Part shown: piece by piece, positions 17,667-29,300 of the stretch
How positions within the stretch are numbered: position 1 is the stretch's first letter
How the letters are laid out: every line of letters starts with the position of its first letter
Position numbers and translations under genes: made by a program
Assembly (NCBI GenBank): GCA_030429955.1
Contig: JAUIGO010000008.1
Location: 1 to 64,000 of the forward strand
Origin: Bacteroidia bacterium
Lineage (GTDB): Bacteria > Bacteroidota > Bacteroidia > Flavobacteriales > Flavobacteriaceae
Direction of reading: 5' to 3'
DNA: 64,000 nt
Notes under the pieces: generated by a model
Databases searched by the model: none
Told to the model about the DNA's origin: nothing
Seen by the model: only the letters and a program-made list of their open reading frames with translations

Positions 17667-17748
17667 GGGGAGATACTCAAGCGGCCAACGAGGACAGACT
17701 GTAAATCTGTTGGTTTTACCTTCGCAGGTTCGAATCCTGCTCTCCCCA
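17667..17748 (+). tRNA. tRNA-Tyr (anticodon GTA)
   Basis: An 82-nt class II tRNA. The acceptor stem GGGGAGA pairs with TCTCCCC, the anticodon loop is CTGTAAA on stem ACAGA/TCTGT, and there is an extended variable arm and a GGTTCGAATCC T-arm. CCA is not encoded. Confidence 0.95.
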
Positions 17749-17778
17749 CTTTTAAGTTTACATGAATGTGTAAAAATT

Positions 17779-17851
17779 GCGGGAGTAGCTCAGTTGGTAG
17801 AGCGTCAGCCTTCCAAGCTGAATGTCGCCGGTTCGAACCCGGTCTCCCGCT
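17779..17851 (+). tRNA. tRNA-Gly (anticodon TCC)
   Basis: A 73-nt cloverleaf. Acceptor GCGGGAG pairs with CTCCCGC, the anticodon loop is CTTCCAA on stem TCAGC/GCTGA, and the T-arm contains GGTTCGAACCC. CCA is not encoded. Confidence 0.95.
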
Positions 17852-17904
17852 CTAAAATTCCTGCTAATGCAGGGTCTCTTAACTGAGATTAACAAGCACT
17901 TTAC

Positions 17905-17976
17905 GCCGATGTAGCTCAGGGGTAGAGCGTTTCCTTGGTAAGGAAGAGGTCACGAGTTCAATTCTCGTCATTGGCT
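17905..17976 (+). tRNA. tRNA-Thr (anticodon GGT)
   Basis: A 72-nt cloverleaf. Acceptor GCCGATG pairs with CATTGGC (one G-U pair), the anticodon loop is TTGGTAA on a stem with a terminal G-U pair, and the T-arm contains GAGTTCAATTC. It lies 55 bp before tuf. Confidence 0.93.
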
Positions 17977-18031
17977 CAATCAAAAATAAAAATTGAACAC
18001 TAATATAAATTAAGATTAAAATAAATTAAAC

Positions 18032-19219
18032 ATGGCAAAGGCAACTTTCGATCGTTCAAAACCACACCTTAACATAGGTACAATTGGACACGTAGATCAC
18101 GGTAAAACAACTTTAACTGCTGCTATTACTAAAGTATTAGCTGATGCAGGTTTTTCAGAAGCAAGATCATTTGATCAAATTGATAATGCACCGGAAGAAA
18201 AAGAAAGAGGTATTACAATTAATACTTCACACGTAGAATATGCAACAGCAAATCGTCACTATGCTCACGTTGACTGTCCAGGTCACGCGGATTACGTAAA
18301 GAACATGGTTACTGGTGCTGCTCAAATGGATGGTGCTATCTTAGTAGTTGCGGCTACTGATGGTCCTATGCCTCAAACTCGTGAACACATCCTTTTAGGA
18401 CGTCAGGTAGGAATTCCTCGTATCGTTGTTTTCTTAAACAAAGTTGATATGGTTGATGATGAAGAGTTATTGGAATTAGTTGATATGGAAGTTAGAGATT
18501 TATTAAATTTCTACGAATATGATGGTGATAATGGTCCTGTTGTATCAGGTTCTGCATTGGGTGCTCTTAACGGTGAACAAAAATGGGTTGATACAGTTAT
18601 GGAATTAATGGAAGCTGTTGATTCTTGGATTGAAGAGCCTTTAAGAGAAGTTGATAAGCCTTTCTTAATGCCAATTGAAGATGTATTCTCTATTACTGGT
18701 CGTGGTACTGTTGCTACTGGTCGTATTGAAACTGGTATTGCTAACACAGGTGATGCTGTTGATATCATTGGAATGGGAGCTGAAAAATTGACATCTACTA
18801 TTACAGGTATCGAAATGTTCCGTCAAATATTAGATAGAGGTGAAGCTGGAGATAACGCTGGTATCTTATTAAGAGGTATTGAAAAAACTCAAATCTCTAG
18901 AGGTATGGTAATCTGTAAGCCAGGTTCTGTCACTCCTCACGCTAAATTTAAAGCTGAGGTTTATATCCTTAAAAAAGAAGAAGGTGGACGTCACACTCCA
19001 TTCCATAACAACTATCGTCCACAGTTTTACGTACGTACAACTGACGTAACTGGAAACATTGCGCTTCCTGATGGAGTAGAGATGGTTATGCCTGGAGATA
19101 ACTTAACAATTAATGTTGAGTTAATTCAACCAATTGCAATGAATGTTGGACTACGTTTCGCAATCCGTGAAGGTGGTAGAACAGTTGGAGCTGGTCAGGT
19201 TACTGAGATTTTAGACTAA
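18032..19219 (+). CDS. tuf: Elongation factor Tu
   Basis: The full-length 395-residue GTPase delivers aminoacyl-tRNA to the ribosomal A site. The G motifs are GHVDHGKTT (P-loop, about 19-27), the switch region [17 protein letters not shown] (about 81-85), NKVD and SGSALG. Domains 2 and 3 follow and the protein ends [14 protein letters not shown]. It is the only tuf seen here and sits between the tRNA cluster and tRNA-Trp, as is usual in Bacteroidota. No SD precedes the ATG; the leader is A/T-rich. Confidence 0.98.
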   Translation: MAKATFDRSKPHLNIGTIGHVDHGKTTLTAAITKVLADAGFSEARSFDQIDNAPEEKERGITINTSHVEYATANRHYAHVDCPGHADYVKNMVTGAAQMDGAILVVAATDGPMPQTREHILLGRQVGIPRIVVFLNKVDMVDDEELLELVDMEVRDLLNFYEYDGDNGPVVSGSALGALNGEQKWVDTVMELMEAVDSWIEEPLREVDKPFLMPIEDVFSITGRGTVATGRIETGIANTGDAVDIIGMGAEKLTSTITGIEMFRQILDRGEAGDNAGILLRGIEKTQISRGMVICKPGSVTPHAKFKAEVYILKKEEGGRHTPFHNNYRPQFYVRTTDVTGNIALPDGVEMVMPGDNLTINVELIQPIAMNVGLRFAIREGGRTVGAGQVTEILD

Positions 19220-19241
19220 TTAAAGTTTAATATATAAAGTT

Positions 19242-19271
19242 AAGGTGTTTCGATTTTTTTCGAAATACCTT
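19242..19271 (+). other. Hairpin between tuf and tRNA-Trp
   Basis: AAGGTgTTTCG (19242-19252) pairs with CGAAAtACCTT (19261-19271), with one mismatch and a T-rich loop. No T-run follows, so it may protect the tuf 3' end or guide processing of tRNA-Trp rather than terminate. Confidence 0.5.
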
Positions 19272-19282
19272 GACTTGTATTT

Positions 19283-19355
19283 ACGGGTTTAGCTCAGTTG
19301 GTAGAGCACTGGTCTCCAAAACCAGGTGTCGGGAGTTCGAGTCTCTCAACCCGTG
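19283..19355 (+). tRNA. tRNA-Trp (anticodon CCA)
   Basis: A 73-nt cloverleaf. Acceptor ACGGGTT pairs with AACCCGT, the anticodon loop is CTCCAAA on stem CTGGT/ACCAG, and the T-arm contains GAGTTCGAGTC. It lies between tuf and secE, the usual position. Confidence 0.95.
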
Positions 19356-19425
19356 CAATTGTTAATATACGGATTGAGAAAGGCTTAATTATTAAGAAGT
19401 TCTTAATCTATAAAATAGAAAGTAA

Positions 19426-19620
19426 ATGGCAGGAATTGTAAATTATATAAAGGAATCATTTGATGAATTAAAAAACCACGTTAGTTGGCCAACTTTAGCT
19501 GAAGCTCAAAGTTTAACAGTTCTAGTGGCAGTTTTTTCCATCATTTTTTCTCTCGCCATTTGGGGAGTTGATACTGTTTTTAGCGGCGTTATAAAAGAGT
19601 ACTTTAACCTATTAAAATAG
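19426..19620 (+). CDS. secE: Preprotein translocase subunit SecE
   Basis: A 64-residue single-spanning protein: amphipathic N-terminal helix (VNYIKESFDELKNHVSWPT) followed by one membrane helix (about 28-52). The conserved WPT before the hydrophobic segment is typical of short bacterial SecE. It clamps SecY in the inner-membrane translocon. It lies in the universal secE-nusG pair, 11 bp before nusG. Confidence 0.93.
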   Translation: MAGIVNYIKESFDELKNHVSWPTLAEAQSLTVLVAVFSIIFSLAIWGVDTVFSGVIKEYFNLLK

Positions 19621-19631
19621 AACAGTACAAT

Positions 19632-20189
19632 ATGTCTGATAGTAGTATTGAAAAAAAATGGTATGTTGTTAGGGCTGTAAGTGGTCAAGAAAACAAAATC
19701 AAAACTTATATCGAAAATGAAATAGCTCGATTAGGTTTAGGCGATTATGTTGATCAAGTGTTAGTACCTACAGAAAAAGTTATTCAAATCCGAAACGGGA
19801 AAAAAATTAATAAAGAAAAAGTTTATTTCCCTGGATATATAATGATTCAAGCAAACCTTAGTGGTGAAATACCACACATTATAAAATCTATTACAAATGT
19901 AATTGGGTTTTTAGGAGAAACAAAAGGAGGAGACCCTGTCCCATTAAGACAATCTGAAGTAAACAGAATGTTAGGTAAAGTAGATGAACTTTCAATTGAA
20001 GCAGATTCTAATGTTGCTATTCCTTTTGTAAAAGGAGAAACTGTAAAAGTAATCGATGGACCATTCAATGGTTTTGATGGTACTATTGAAAACATAAATG
20101 AAGAAAAGCGTAAACTAGAAGTAATGGTTAAGATTTTTGGAAGAAAAACACCATTAGAACTCAGTTATATGCAAGTAGAAAAAGTATAA
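19632..20189 (+). CDS. nusG: Transcription termination/antitermination factor NusG
   Basis: The 185-residue protein has an N-terminal NGN domain (KKWYVVRAVSGQENKIKTYI at the start; FPGYIMIQANL) and a C-terminal KOW domain (about 130-185, with KGETVKVIDGPFNGFDGTIE). It binds RNA polymerase and links it to Rho or the ribosome. Its place before rplK is standard. Confidence 0.95.
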   Translation: MSDSSIEKKWYVVRAVSGQENKIKTYIENEIARLGLGDYVDQVLVPTEKVIQIRNGKKINKEKVYFPGYIMIQANLSGEIPHIIKSITNVIGFLGETKGGDPVPLRQSEVNRMLGKVDELSIEADSNVAIPFVKGETVKVIDGPFNGFDGTIENINEEKRKLEVMVKIFGRKTPLELSYMQVEKV

Positions 20190-20212
20190 TAATTGTTACA
20201 CATATATAGAAT

Positions 20213-20242
20213 TGATTTTAACGCTTCCATTAATTAAAATCA
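20213..20242 (+). other. Leader hairpin upstream of rplK
   Basis: TGATTTTAA (20213-20221) pairs with TTAAAATCA (20234-20242) around a 12-nt loop, ending 21 bp before rplK. It could take part in autoregulation of the L11/L1 genes, but I see no clear match to a known L1 target. Confidence 0.4.
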
Positions 20243-20263
20243 GTTCAAACTAAATTATTAAAA

Positions 20264-20704
20264 ATGGCAAAAGAGTTAGGTAAAGTAGTTAAGCTACAAG
20301 TAAGGGGAGGTGCAGCGAATCCGTCGCCACCGGTTGGACCCGCTTTAGGTGCCGCTGGAGTTAATATCATGGAGTTTTGTAAGCAGTTTAATGCTAGAAC
20401 ACAAGACAAACCAGGTAAAGTTTTACCTGTTGTGATATCTGTTTATAAAGACAAGTCATTTGACTTTGTAATCAAAACACCACCTGCAGCTGTACAATTA
20501 TTAGAAGCGGCCAAAGTAAAAAAGGGTTCTGGAGAACCAAACAGGAAAAAAGTTGCAAAAGTAACTTGGGATCAAGTTAGAACTATTGCTGAAGATAAAA
20601 TGGTAGATTTAAATGCATTTACTATTGATTCTGCTATGAAAATGGTAGCTGGAACAGCTAGATCAATGGGAATAACTGTAAGAGGTGGTGATGCACCAAA
20701 TTAA
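20264..20704 (+). CDS. rplK: 50S ribosomal protein uL11
   Basis: The 146-residue protein matches L11: [19 protein letters not shown] near the start, the N-terminal domain binding release factors and EF-G, and the C-terminal rRNA-binding domain ([15 protein letters not shown]). It forms the L11 stalk base on 23S rRNA. It is first of rplK-rplA-rplJ-rplL. Confidence 0.96.
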   Translation: MAKELGKVVKLQVRGGAANPSPPVGPALGAAGVNIMEFCKQFNARTQDKPGKVLPVVISVYKDKSFDFVIKTPPAAVQLLEAAKVKKGSGEPNRKKVAKVTWDQVRTIAEDKMVDLNAFTIDSAMKMVAGTARSMGITVRGGDAPN

Positions 20705-20722
20705 TCTAAATTATTTTTTGAA

Positions 20723-21412
20723 ATGGCAAGATTAACAAGAAAACAGAAAGAAGCAGTAGCAAAAATAGATAAGAGTAAGCTTTACTCTTTAGAAGATGCT
20801 TCAGCATTGATAAAAGAGGTGACAAGCACTAAATTTGATGCCTCTGTAGATATAGCAGTACGTTTAGGAGTAGATCCTAGAAAAGCAAACCAAATGGTAA
20901 GAGGTGTTGTATCTCTTCCTCATGGTACTGGTAAAGATATGAAAGTATTGGCATTGGTAACTCCAGATAAGGAAGCTGAGGCTAAAGAAGCAGGAGCTGA
21001 TTATGTTGGCCTAGACGAGTATCTTGAAAAAATCAAGAATGGTTGGACAGACGTTGATGTAATCATAACGATGCCAAGTGTTATGGGAAAATTAGGTCCT
21101 TTAGGACGCGTATTAGGTCCTCGTGGCTTAATGCCAAACCCAAAAACTGGTACAGTAACTATGGATGTAGCTAAAGCAGTTACAGAAGTAAAAGCTGGTA
21201 AAATTGATTTTAAAGTTGATAAAACAGGAATTGTTCATGCAGCAATTGGCAAAGCATCTTTTAGTGCTGATAAAATTGCAGGAAATGCACAAGAACTACT
21301 TACAACATTAATGAAACTTAAACCAACTGCTGCAAAAGGCACTTATGTAAAAAGCATTTACATGTCTAGTACAATGAGTCCAAGTGTTGCAATTGATCCA
21401 AAAATAAGTTAA
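20723..21412 (+). CDS. rplA: 50S ribosomal protein uL1
   Basis: The 229-residue protein has the L1 signature near 120-140 ([20 protein letters not shown]) and the two-domain layout with [20 protein letters not shown]. It forms the L1 stalk near the E site and in many bacteria represses its own operon by binding the mRNA leader. It starts 18 bp after rplK. Confidence 0.96.
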   Translation: MARLTRKQKEAVAKIDKSKLYSLEDASALIKEVTSTKFDASVDIAVRLGVDPRKANQMVRGVVSLPHGTGKDMKVLALVTPDKEAEAKEAGADYVGLDEYLEKIKNGWTDVDVIITMPSVMGKLGPLGRVLGPRGLMPNPKTGTVTMDVAKAVTEVKAGKIDFKVDKTGIVHAAIGKASFSADKIAGNAQELLTTLMKLKPTAAKGTYVKSIYMSSTMSPSVAIDPKIS

Positions 21413-21431
21413 GCAGTAAAAACTTTTTATT

Positions 21432-21953
21432 ATGACAAGAGAAGAAAAATCACAAGTAATTGAAGAGTTAACTGCTCAATTATCTGAAAATGCTAATATA
21501 TATTTAGCAGATATTTCTGGATTAAATGCAGACGCTACTTCAAATTTACGTCGTGCTTGTTTTAAAGCAAACATTAAATTAGCAGTTGTTAAAAATACGT
21601 TGCTTGAAAAAGCAATGGAAGCTTCAGAAAGAGATTTCGGAAACTTACCTTCAGCATTAAAAGGTAATACTTCTGTTATGTATTCTGAAACTGGTAACGC
21701 ACCAGCAAAAGTAATTAAAGACTTCAGAAAAAAATCAAACAAACCACTTTTAAAAGGTGCTTTTATTGAGGAGTCAATTTACTTAGGTGATGACCAATTA
21801 GATATGTTAGTAGATATCAAGTCTAAAGAAGAGTTGATAGGTGAGATTATAGGATTATTACAGTCTCCTGCTAAAAATGTTATTTCAGCACTTAAATCTA
21901 GTGGAGGAAAACTAGCTGGTATTATTAAAACATTATCCGAAAAAGAAGGATAA
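21432..21953 (+). CDS. rplJ: 50S ribosomal protein uL10
   Basis: The 173-residue protein matches L10: globular N-terminus with TREEKSQVIEELTAQL and LRRACFKANIKLAVVKNTLL, and a C-terminal helix that binds L7/L12 dimers. It anchors the stalk. It lies 19 bp after rplA and 60 bp before rplL. Confidence 0.95.
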   Translation: MTREEKSQVIEELTAQLSENANIYLADISGLNADATSNLRRACFKANIKLAVVKNTLLEKAMEASERDFGNLPSALKGNTSVMYSETGNAPAKVIKDFRKKSNKPLLKGAFIEESIYLGDDQLDMLVDIKSKEELIGEIIGLLQSPAKNVISALKSSGGKLAGIIKTLSEKEG

Positions 21954-22013
21954 ACAAATAAGTACGCACTTAATTACAATTATATTATTAAAAATTTATT
22001 AAAACGATAGAAA

Positions 22014-22391
22014 ATGGCAGATTTAAAAGATTTCGCAGAACAATTAGTTAACTTAACAGTAAAAGAAGTAAACGAGTTAGCTACTATATTAAAAGACGAG
22101 TATGGTATCGAACCTGCTGCTGCAGCTGTAGCAGTAGCTGCTGGCCCAGCAGCTGGAGGTGATGATGCTGGAGAAGCTCAAACTGAATTTGATGTAATCC
22201 TTAAAGCAGCTGGTGGTGCTAAATTAGCAGTTGTAAAATTAGTTAAAGAATTAACTGGTTTAGGATTAAAAGAAGCTAAAGAATTAGTTGATGGTGCACC
22301 AAGCGCTATCAAAGAAGGTGTTTCTAAAGACGAAGCAGAAGGTCTTAAAACTTCTTTAGAAGAAGCAGGAGCTGAGGTTGAGCTTAAGTAA
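22014..22391 (+). CDS. rplL: 50S ribosomal protein bL12
   Basis: The 125-residue acidic protein has an N-terminal dimerisation domain, an Ala/Gly-rich hinge (about 36-52) and the C-terminal factor-binding domain ([20 protein letters not shown], about 70-89). It recruits translation GTPases. A long hairpin lies between it and rpoB. Confidence 0.96.
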   Translation: MADLKDFAEQLVNLTVKEVNELATILKDEYGIEPAAAAVAVAAGPAAGGDDAGEAQTEFDVILKAAGGAKLAVVKLVKELTGLGLKEAKELVDGAPSAIKEGVSKDEAEGLKTSLEEAGAEVELK

Positions 22392-22413
22392 GCTTAACTA
22401 ACCTACAAAATAT

Positions 22414-22464
22414 GGTTTAGGTCTATTTCGCAAAAAAAAAGCGGAATATGACCTAGACCCTTTT
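22414..22464 (+). other. Attenuator-like hairpin between rplL and rpoB
   Basis: GGTTTAGGTCTATTTCGC (22414-22431) pairs with the complement at 22441-22459, with one bulge and two G-U pairs, across a loop of nine As. A short CTTTT follows. A partial terminator or an RNase processing site at this place would set the ribosomal-protein to RNA-polymerase ratio. Confidence 0.65.
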
Positions 22465-22523
22465 GTGTATATAAATGCTATGTACACGCAAAACCATTTT
22501 TTTAATCAAAAATTCGTCCGTCG

Positions 22524-25500
22524 ATGTTAGCAACTAAAGCTGAAAGATTAAATTTCTCATCTATTATCAATAGAACAGAATATCCTGATTTTCTGGATAT
22601 TCAGATTAAATCCTTTCAGGATTTTTTCCAATTAGAAACTAAATCAGAAGAAAGAGGTGATGAAGGTTTATACAACACCTTCATGGAAAACTTCCCGATT
22701 ACAGATACTCGTAATCAATTTGTCTTGGAATTTTTGGATTATTTTATCGATCCACCAAGATACACAATAGAAGAATGTATAGAAAGAGGACTAACATACA
22801 GTGTTCCACTTAAAGCAAGACTAAAATTATATTGTACAGATCCAGAACATGAAGATTTTGAAACTATTGTTCAAGATGTTTATTTAGGTACAATCCCTTA
22901 TATGACTCCTAGTGGTACCTTTTGTATCAATGGAGCTGAGCGTGTTGTAGTTTCACAATTACATCGTTCGCCTGGTGTATTCTTTGGTCAATCGTTTCAC
23001 GCCAATGGTACAAAGTTATATTCTGCAAGAGTAATTCCATTCAAAGGTTCTTGGATAGAATTCGCTACAGATATTAACTCTGTAATGTATGCTTACATCG
23101 ATAGAAAGAAAAAATTACCTGTAACAACTTTATTCAGAGCCATCGGTTTTGAAAGAGATAAAGATATTCTTGAAATTTTCGATTTAGCTGAAGAAGTTAA
23201 AGTATCAAAGTCTGGACTTAAAAAGATTCTTGGTCGCAAATTAGCTGCTCGTGTTCTTAACACTTGGCATGAAGATTTCGTTGATGAAGATACAGGTGAA
23301 GTAGTATCAATTGAAAGAAACGAGATTGTTCTTGATCGTGATACTGTTTTAGATAAAGACAATATTGAAGAAATTCTTGAAGCTGGTGCAAAAACGATTC
23401 TTTTACATAAAGAAAGTGCACAACAAGGAGATTATGCTATTATCCATAATACACTTCAAAAAGATCCAACAAACTCTGAAAAAGAGGCTGTTGAGCATAT
23501 TTATCGTCAACTTCGTAACGCTGAGCCACCAGATGAGGAAACAGCAAGAGGTATTATCGATAAGCTTTTCTTTAGTGATCAACGTTACAACTTAGGTGAA
23601 GTAGGTCGTTATAGAATGAACAAAAAATTAGGTCTTGATATCGGAATGGATAAGCAAGTGCTTACCAAAGAAGATATCATTACCATTGTAAAATATTTAA
23701 TCGAGCTAATCAATTCAAAAGCGGAGATTGATGATATTGATCACTTGTCAAACCGTCGTGTACGTACTGTAGGTGAACAATTATCATCTCAATTTGGTGT
23801 TGGTCTTGCTCGTATGGCACGTACCATTCGTGAACGTATGAACGTTCGTGACAATGAAGTATTTACACCTATAGATTTGATTAATGCAAAAACATTATCA
23901 TCAGTAATTAACTCATTCTTTGGTACCAACCAGTTATCTCAATTTATGGATCAAACCAATCCATTAGCTGAGATTACACACAAACGTCGTTTATCTGCAC
24001 TAGGACCTGGAGGTTTATCTAGAGAAAGAGCAGGATTCGAGGTTCGTGACGTTCATTATACACATTATGGGCGTTTATGTCCTATTGAAACTCCTGAAGG
24101 GCCAAACATTGGTTTGATTTCTTCATTATCTGTTTATGCTAAGGTTAATTCAATGGGATTCATTGAAACACCTTATCGTCCAGTAACAAATGGAGTTGTT
24201 GATATTAAAGGCACTCCAGTTTATTTAAGTGCTGAAGAGGAAGAAGAAAAAATGATCGCGCAAGCAACCGTTGAAGTTGATGAAAATGGTAAAATACTTC
24301 ATGATAAAGTTATTGCACGTCAAGAAGGAGATTTCCCTGTGATTGATCCAACTGGACTTCATTATACTGATGTTGCGCCAAATCAAATTTCGTCTATTTC
24401 AGCTTCATTAATTCCATTCTTGGAGCATGATGATGCCAACAGAGCATTGATGGGATCAAACATGATGCGTCAAGCTGTACCTTTATTATTGCCAGAATCA
24501 CCAATTGTTGGTACTGGTTTAGAACGTCAGGTTGCATCAGATTCTAGAGTATTGGTTAATGCAGAAGGAGAAGGTGTTGTTGAGTATGTTGATGCCAATG
24601 AAATTGTTATTAAATACGATAGAACGGAAGAAGAAGCTTTAGTAAGTTTTGATTCTGACACTAAAACATATCCTTTAACTAAATTCAGAAAAACAAATCA
24701 AGGGACTTCAGTAAATCTTAAAGCTATTGTTAAAAAAGGCGATAAGGTAACTAAAGGTCAGGTTTTATGTGAAGGCTATGCAACTCAAAATGGTGAGTTA
24801 GCACTTGGTAGAAACATGAAAGTTGCTTTCATGCCTTGGAAAGGATATAACTTTGAGGATGCTATTGTAATTTCTGAAAAAGTTGTAAGAAACGATATTT
24901 TTACATCGATTCATATTGATGAATATTCTCTAGAAGTTAGAGATACAAAACTTGGTAATGAAGAGTTAACAAACGATATTCCTAACGTTTCTGAAGAGGC
25001 TACAAAAGACTTGGATGAAAACGGAATGATTCGTATTGGTGCTGAAATCAAACCAGGCGATATCTTAATAGGAAAGATCACTCCTAAAGGTGAATCTGAT
25101 CCAACTCCAGAAGAGAAATTATTACGTGCTATTTTTGGTGATAAAGCTGGTGATGTAAAAGATGCATCTTTAAAAGCGTCGCCTTCATTGCATGGTGTTG
25201 TAATTGATAAAAAATTATTCGCTAGAGCAATAAAAGATAAGCGTAAGAGAGCAAAAGATAAAGAAGATATCACTCAATTAGAAGATATCTACGACAAAAA
25301 GTTTGATGCTCTTAAAGATGTCTTAGTTGAAAAATTATTTGCAATCGTTGGTGGTAAAACCGCTCAAGGTATTCAAAATGATTTAGGAGAAGAAGTGTTC
25401 CCTAAAGGAAAGAAATTCACCCTAAAAATGTTGAACGCTGTTGACGATTACGCACATTTGATAGCTGGAAAATGGACTACTGATGATCATACAAACAAAT

Positions 25501-26336
25501 TGGTTGCAGACTTAATCCACAACTATAAGATTAAAGAAAATGATCTTCAAGGATCTTTACGTCGTGAGAAATTCACGATTTCTGTTGGTGATGAGTTGCC
25601 TGCAGGTATTATCAAATTGGCTAAAGTTTACATTGCTAAAAAACGTAAACTTAAAGTTGGTGATAAAATGGCAGGACGTCATGGTAACAAAGGTATTGTT
25701 GCTCGTATCGTTCGTCAAGAAGATATGCCATTCCTAGAAGATGGAACTCCTGTTGATATTGTATTAAATCCACTTGGTGTACCATCGCGTATGAACATTG
25801 GTCAAATTTATGAAACTGTTCTTGGTTGGGCTGGTCAAAAACTAGATCAAAAATACGCAACACCTATTTTTGATGGTGCAAACATTGATCAAATCAATGC
25901 ATTGACAGACGAAGCAGGAATCCCTAGATATGGACACACCTATTTATATGATGGAGGTACTGGAGACCGTTTTGACCAACCAGCAACAGTAGGTGTTATT
26001 TACATGCTTAAGTTAGGTCACATGGTTGATGATAAAATGCATGCGCGTTCTATAGGACCATACTCATTAATCACACAACAACCTCTTGGTGGTAAAGCAC
26101 AATTTGGAGGTCAGCGTTTTGGTGAGATGGAAGTTTGGGCACTTGAAGCCTATGGAGCATCGGCAACATTGCGTGAAATTTTAACAGTAAAATCTGATGA
26201 CGTAATTGGAAGGGCTAAAACTTACGAAGCTATCGTAAAAGGTGAGCCAATGCCAGAACCTGGACTACCAGAATCTTTCAACGTACTTATGCACGAATTG
26301 AAAGGTCTTGGATTAGACATAAGATTAGAAGAGTAA
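22524..26336 (+). CDS. rpoB: DNA-directed RNA polymerase subunit beta
   Basis: The 1270-residue catalytic subunit starts [17 protein letters not shown]. The rifampicin region includes [19 protein letters not shown] and [14 protein letters not shown]. The C-terminal part has [14 protein letters not shown] and [20 protein letters not shown]. No truncation or frameshift is visible. It precedes rpoC by 26 bp. No SD is present (leader AATTCGTCCGTCG). Confidence 0.98.
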   Translation: MLATKAERLNFSSIINRTEYPDFLDIQIKSFQDFFQLETKSEERGDEGLYNTFMENFPITDTRNQFVLEFLDYFIDPPRYTIEECIERGLTYSVPLKARLKLYCTDPEHEDFETIVQDVYLGTIPYMTPSGTFCINGAERVVVSQLHRSPGVFFGQSFHANGTKLYSARVIPFKGSWIEFATDINSVMYAYIDRKKKLPVTTLFRAIGFERDKDILEIFDLAEEVKVSKSGLKKILGRKLAARVLNTWHEDFVDEDTGEVVSIERNEIVLDRDTVLDKDNIEEILEAGAKTILLHKESAQQGDYAIIHNTLQKDPTNSEKEAVEHIYRQLRNAEPPDEETARGIIDKLFFSDQRYNLGEVGRYRMNKKLGLDIGMDKQVLTKEDIITIVKYLIELINSKAEIDDIDHLSNRRVRTVGEQLSSQFGVGLARMARTIRERMNVRDNEVFTPIDLINAKTLSSVINSFFGTNQLSQFMDQTNPLAEITHKRRLSALGPGGLSRERAGFEVRDVHYTHYGRLCPIETPEGPNIGLISSLSVYAKVNSMGFIETPYRPVTNGVVDIKGTPVYLSAEEEEEKMIAQATVEVDENGKILHDKVIARQEGDFPVIDPTGLHYTDVAPNQISSISASLIPFLEHDDANRALMGSNMMRQAVPLLLPESPIVGTGLERQVASDSRVLVNAEGEGVVEYVDANEIVIKYDRTEEEALVSFDSDTKTYPLTKFRKTNQGTSVNLKAIVKKGDKVTKGQVLCEGYATQNGELALGRNMKVAFMPWKGYNFEDAIVISEKVVRNDIFTSIHIDEYSLEVRDTKLGNEELTNDIPNVSEEATKDLDENGMIRIGAEIKPGDILIGKITPKGESDPTPEEKLLRAIFGDKAGDVKDASLKASPSLHGVVIDKKLFARAIKDKRKRAKDKEDITQLEDIYDKKFDALKDVLVEKLFAIVGGKTAQGIQNDLGEEVFPKGKKFTLKMLNAVDDYAHLIAGKWTTDDHTNKLVADLIHNYKIKENDLQGSLRREKFTISVGDELPAGIIKLAKVYIAKKRKLKVGDKMAGRHGNKGIVARIVRQEDMPFLEDGTPVDIVLNPLGVPSRMNIGQIYETVLGWAGQKLDQKYATPIFDGANIDQINALTDEAGIPRYGHTYLYDGGTGDRFDQPATVGVIYMLKLGHMVDDKMHARSIGPYSLITQQPLGGKAQFGGQRFGEMEVWALEAYGASATLREILTVKSDDVIGRAKTYEAIVKGEPMPEPGLPESFNVLMHELKGLGLDIRLEE

Positions 26337-26362
26337 TTAATTCATTATCACAACCATATATC

Positions 26363-29300
26363 ATGGCAAGAAAACAAGATAAGAATACAGTACAGAGGTT
26401 TAATCAAATCTCAATTGGTTTAGCATCTCCAGAGTCTATTTTAGCAGCATCTCGTGGAGAGGTTTTAAAGCCAGAAACAATTAACTATAGAACACACAAA
26501 CCAGAACGTGATGGTTTGTTTTGTGAGCGTATTTTCGGACCTGTTAAGGACTACGAATGTGCTTGCGGTAAATATAAGCGTATTAGATATAAAGGCATCG
26601 TTTGCGACAGATGTGGAGTAGAAGTTACTGAAAAGAAAGTACGTCGTGATCGTGTTGGACATATTAACTTAGTAGTGCCAGTTGCTCATATTTGGTATTT
26701 CCGTTCGTTACCTAACAAAATAGGTTACTTATTAGGATTGCCTTCTAAGAAATTAGATATGATCATCTATTATGAGCGCTATGTTGTTATTCAACCAGGA
26801 AATGCTAAAAACGCTGAAGGTGAAGATCTTCAAAAAATGGATTTCTTAACGGAAGAAGAATACTTAAACATTCTTGAAACACTTCCAAAAGAAAATCAAT
26901 ATTTAGACGATAATGACCCAGAGAAGTTTATTGCTAAAATGGGAGCAGAATGTTTAATTGAATTATTATCAAGAATTAAGCTTGATGAACTTTCATTTGA
27001 ACTTCGTCATAAAGCAAACACTGAAACATCTAAGCAACGTAAAACTGAAGCTTTAAAGCGTTTACAAGTTGTTGAAGCATTCAGAGAGGCTAATGAAAAT
27101 CGTGAAAATCATCCAGAATGGATGATTATGAAAGCGGTTCCAGTAATTCCACCAGAATTACGTCCATTAGTACCTCTTGATGGTGGTCGTTTTGCTACTT
27201 CAGATTTAAATGATTTATATCGTCGTGTAATTATCCGTAACAACCGTCTTAAAAGACTTGTTGAGATTAAAGCACCTGAGGTTATTTTACGTAACGAAAA
27301 ACGTATGTTACAAGAATCTGTAGATTCATTATTTGACAACACACGTAAATCATCAGCAGTAAAAACAGATTCTAACAGACCATTAAAATCGTTATCAGAT
27401 TCATTAAAAGGTAAGCAAGGTCGTTTCCGTCAAAACTTACTTGGTAAGCGTGTTGATTATTCAGCTCGTTCGGTAATTGTTGTTGGACCAGAATTAAAAT
27501 TATTTGAATGTGGATTGCCAAAAAACATGGCAGCAGAATTATACAAACCTTTTGTTATTAGAAAGTTAATTGAAAGAGGTATCGTAAAAACTGTAAAATC
27601 TGCAAAGAAAATTATAGATAAAAAAGAACCTGTAGTTTGGGATATTTTAGAGAATGTTTTAAAAGGACATCCAGTACTTTTAAACCGTGCTCCTACGCTT
27701 CACAGACTTGGTATTCAAGCTTTTCAACCAAAATTAATTGAAGGTAAAGCAATCCAGTTACATCCATTAGTGTGTACTGCATTTAATGCCGATTTTGATG
27801 GTGACCAAATGGCAGTACATTTACCATTAGGACCTGAAGCTATTTTAGAAGCGCAATTATTAATGTTGGCTTCTCATAATATTTTGAATCCTGCAAATGG
27901 TTCGCCAGTTACTGTACCTTCTCAAGATATGGTACTTGGTCTATACTATATGACTAAATTACGTCAGTCTACTCCAGAGCATAAAGTTCTTGGTGAAGGC
28001 TTAACGTTCTACTCTCCTGAAGAAGTTACAATTGCTTACAATGAGAAAAAAGTAGAGCTTAATGCTGCTATTAAAGTTAGAACAGTAGATTTTAACGATG
28101 AAGGAAAGCTTGTTCGTAAAATAATTGAAACGACTGTTGGTCGTGTATTATTTAACGAGAAAGTGCCTGAAGCTGCTGGATTTATCAATCAGGTATTGAC
28201 AAAGAAATCTTTAAGAGATATTATTCACGATATCTTAAAAGTGACAAGTGTACCAGAAACAGCTGAATTCCTTGATGAGATTAAAACATTAGGATACAAG
28301 TTTGCATTCCAAGGCGGATTGTCATTCAGTTTGGGTGATATTATCATTCCACCAGAAAAACATACTATGATTGACGCTGCTAACAAGCAAGTTGATGGTA
28401 TTATGGCTAACTATAACATGGGACTTATAACAAACAACGAACGTTATAACCAAGTTATTGATATCTGGACATCAACAAATGCTGAGTTAACCGAGTTGTC
28501 TATGAAGCGTATTCGTGAAGACCAACAAGGATTTAACTCTGTGTATATGATGCTTGATTCTGGAGCTCGTGGATCTAAAGAACAGATTCGTCAGCTTACA
28601 GGTATGCGTGGTTTGATGGCTAAGCCTAAAAAATCTAATGCAGGAGGAGGAGAAATTATTGAAAATCCAATTCTTTCTAACTTTAAAGAAGGACTTTCAA
28701 TTTTAGAATACTTCATCTCAACACATGGTGCTCGTAAAGGTCTTGCCGATACTGCACTTAAAACTGCAGATGCTGGTTACTTAACACGTCGTTTGGTTGA
28801 TGTATCTCAAGACGTTATTGTAAATTCTGAAGATTGTGGTACGCTAAGAGGTATCACAGTTGAACCATTGAAGAAAAATGAAGAAGTTGTTGAAACTTTA
28901 GAAGAAAGAATCGTAGGTAGAACTTCATTACACGATGTATATGATCCATTAACTGATGAATTGTTAGTGGCTTCAGGTGACCATATTTATGAAGATGTTG
29001 CTAAAAAGATTGAAGCTTCACCAATTGAAGCTATTGAAGTTCGTTCAGCATTAACATGTGAAGCCAAACAAGGCATCTGTGCTAAATGTTACGGTCGTAA
29101 CCTAGCAACAGGTAAAATGGTGCAACGTGGAGAAGCTGTTGGTGTTGTTGCTGCACAATCTATTGGTGAGCCAGGAACACAGTTAACACTTCGTACCTTC
29201 CACGTTGGTGGTATTGCAGGTAACATTTCTGAAGAGAATAAGTTGGTTGTTAAGTTTGATGGTAAAGCAGAAATAGAAGATCTTAAAACTGTTAAAGGAA

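Noticed and set aside
17577-17886. Short ORFs across the tRNA cluster
   Set aside because: They are translated from tRNA genes and a repeat, so they are not protein genes.
24911-25273. 120-residue minus-strand ORF inside rpoB
   Set aside because: It lies wholly opposite the conserved rpoB reading frame and looks like a Ser-rich shadow; no motif was seen.
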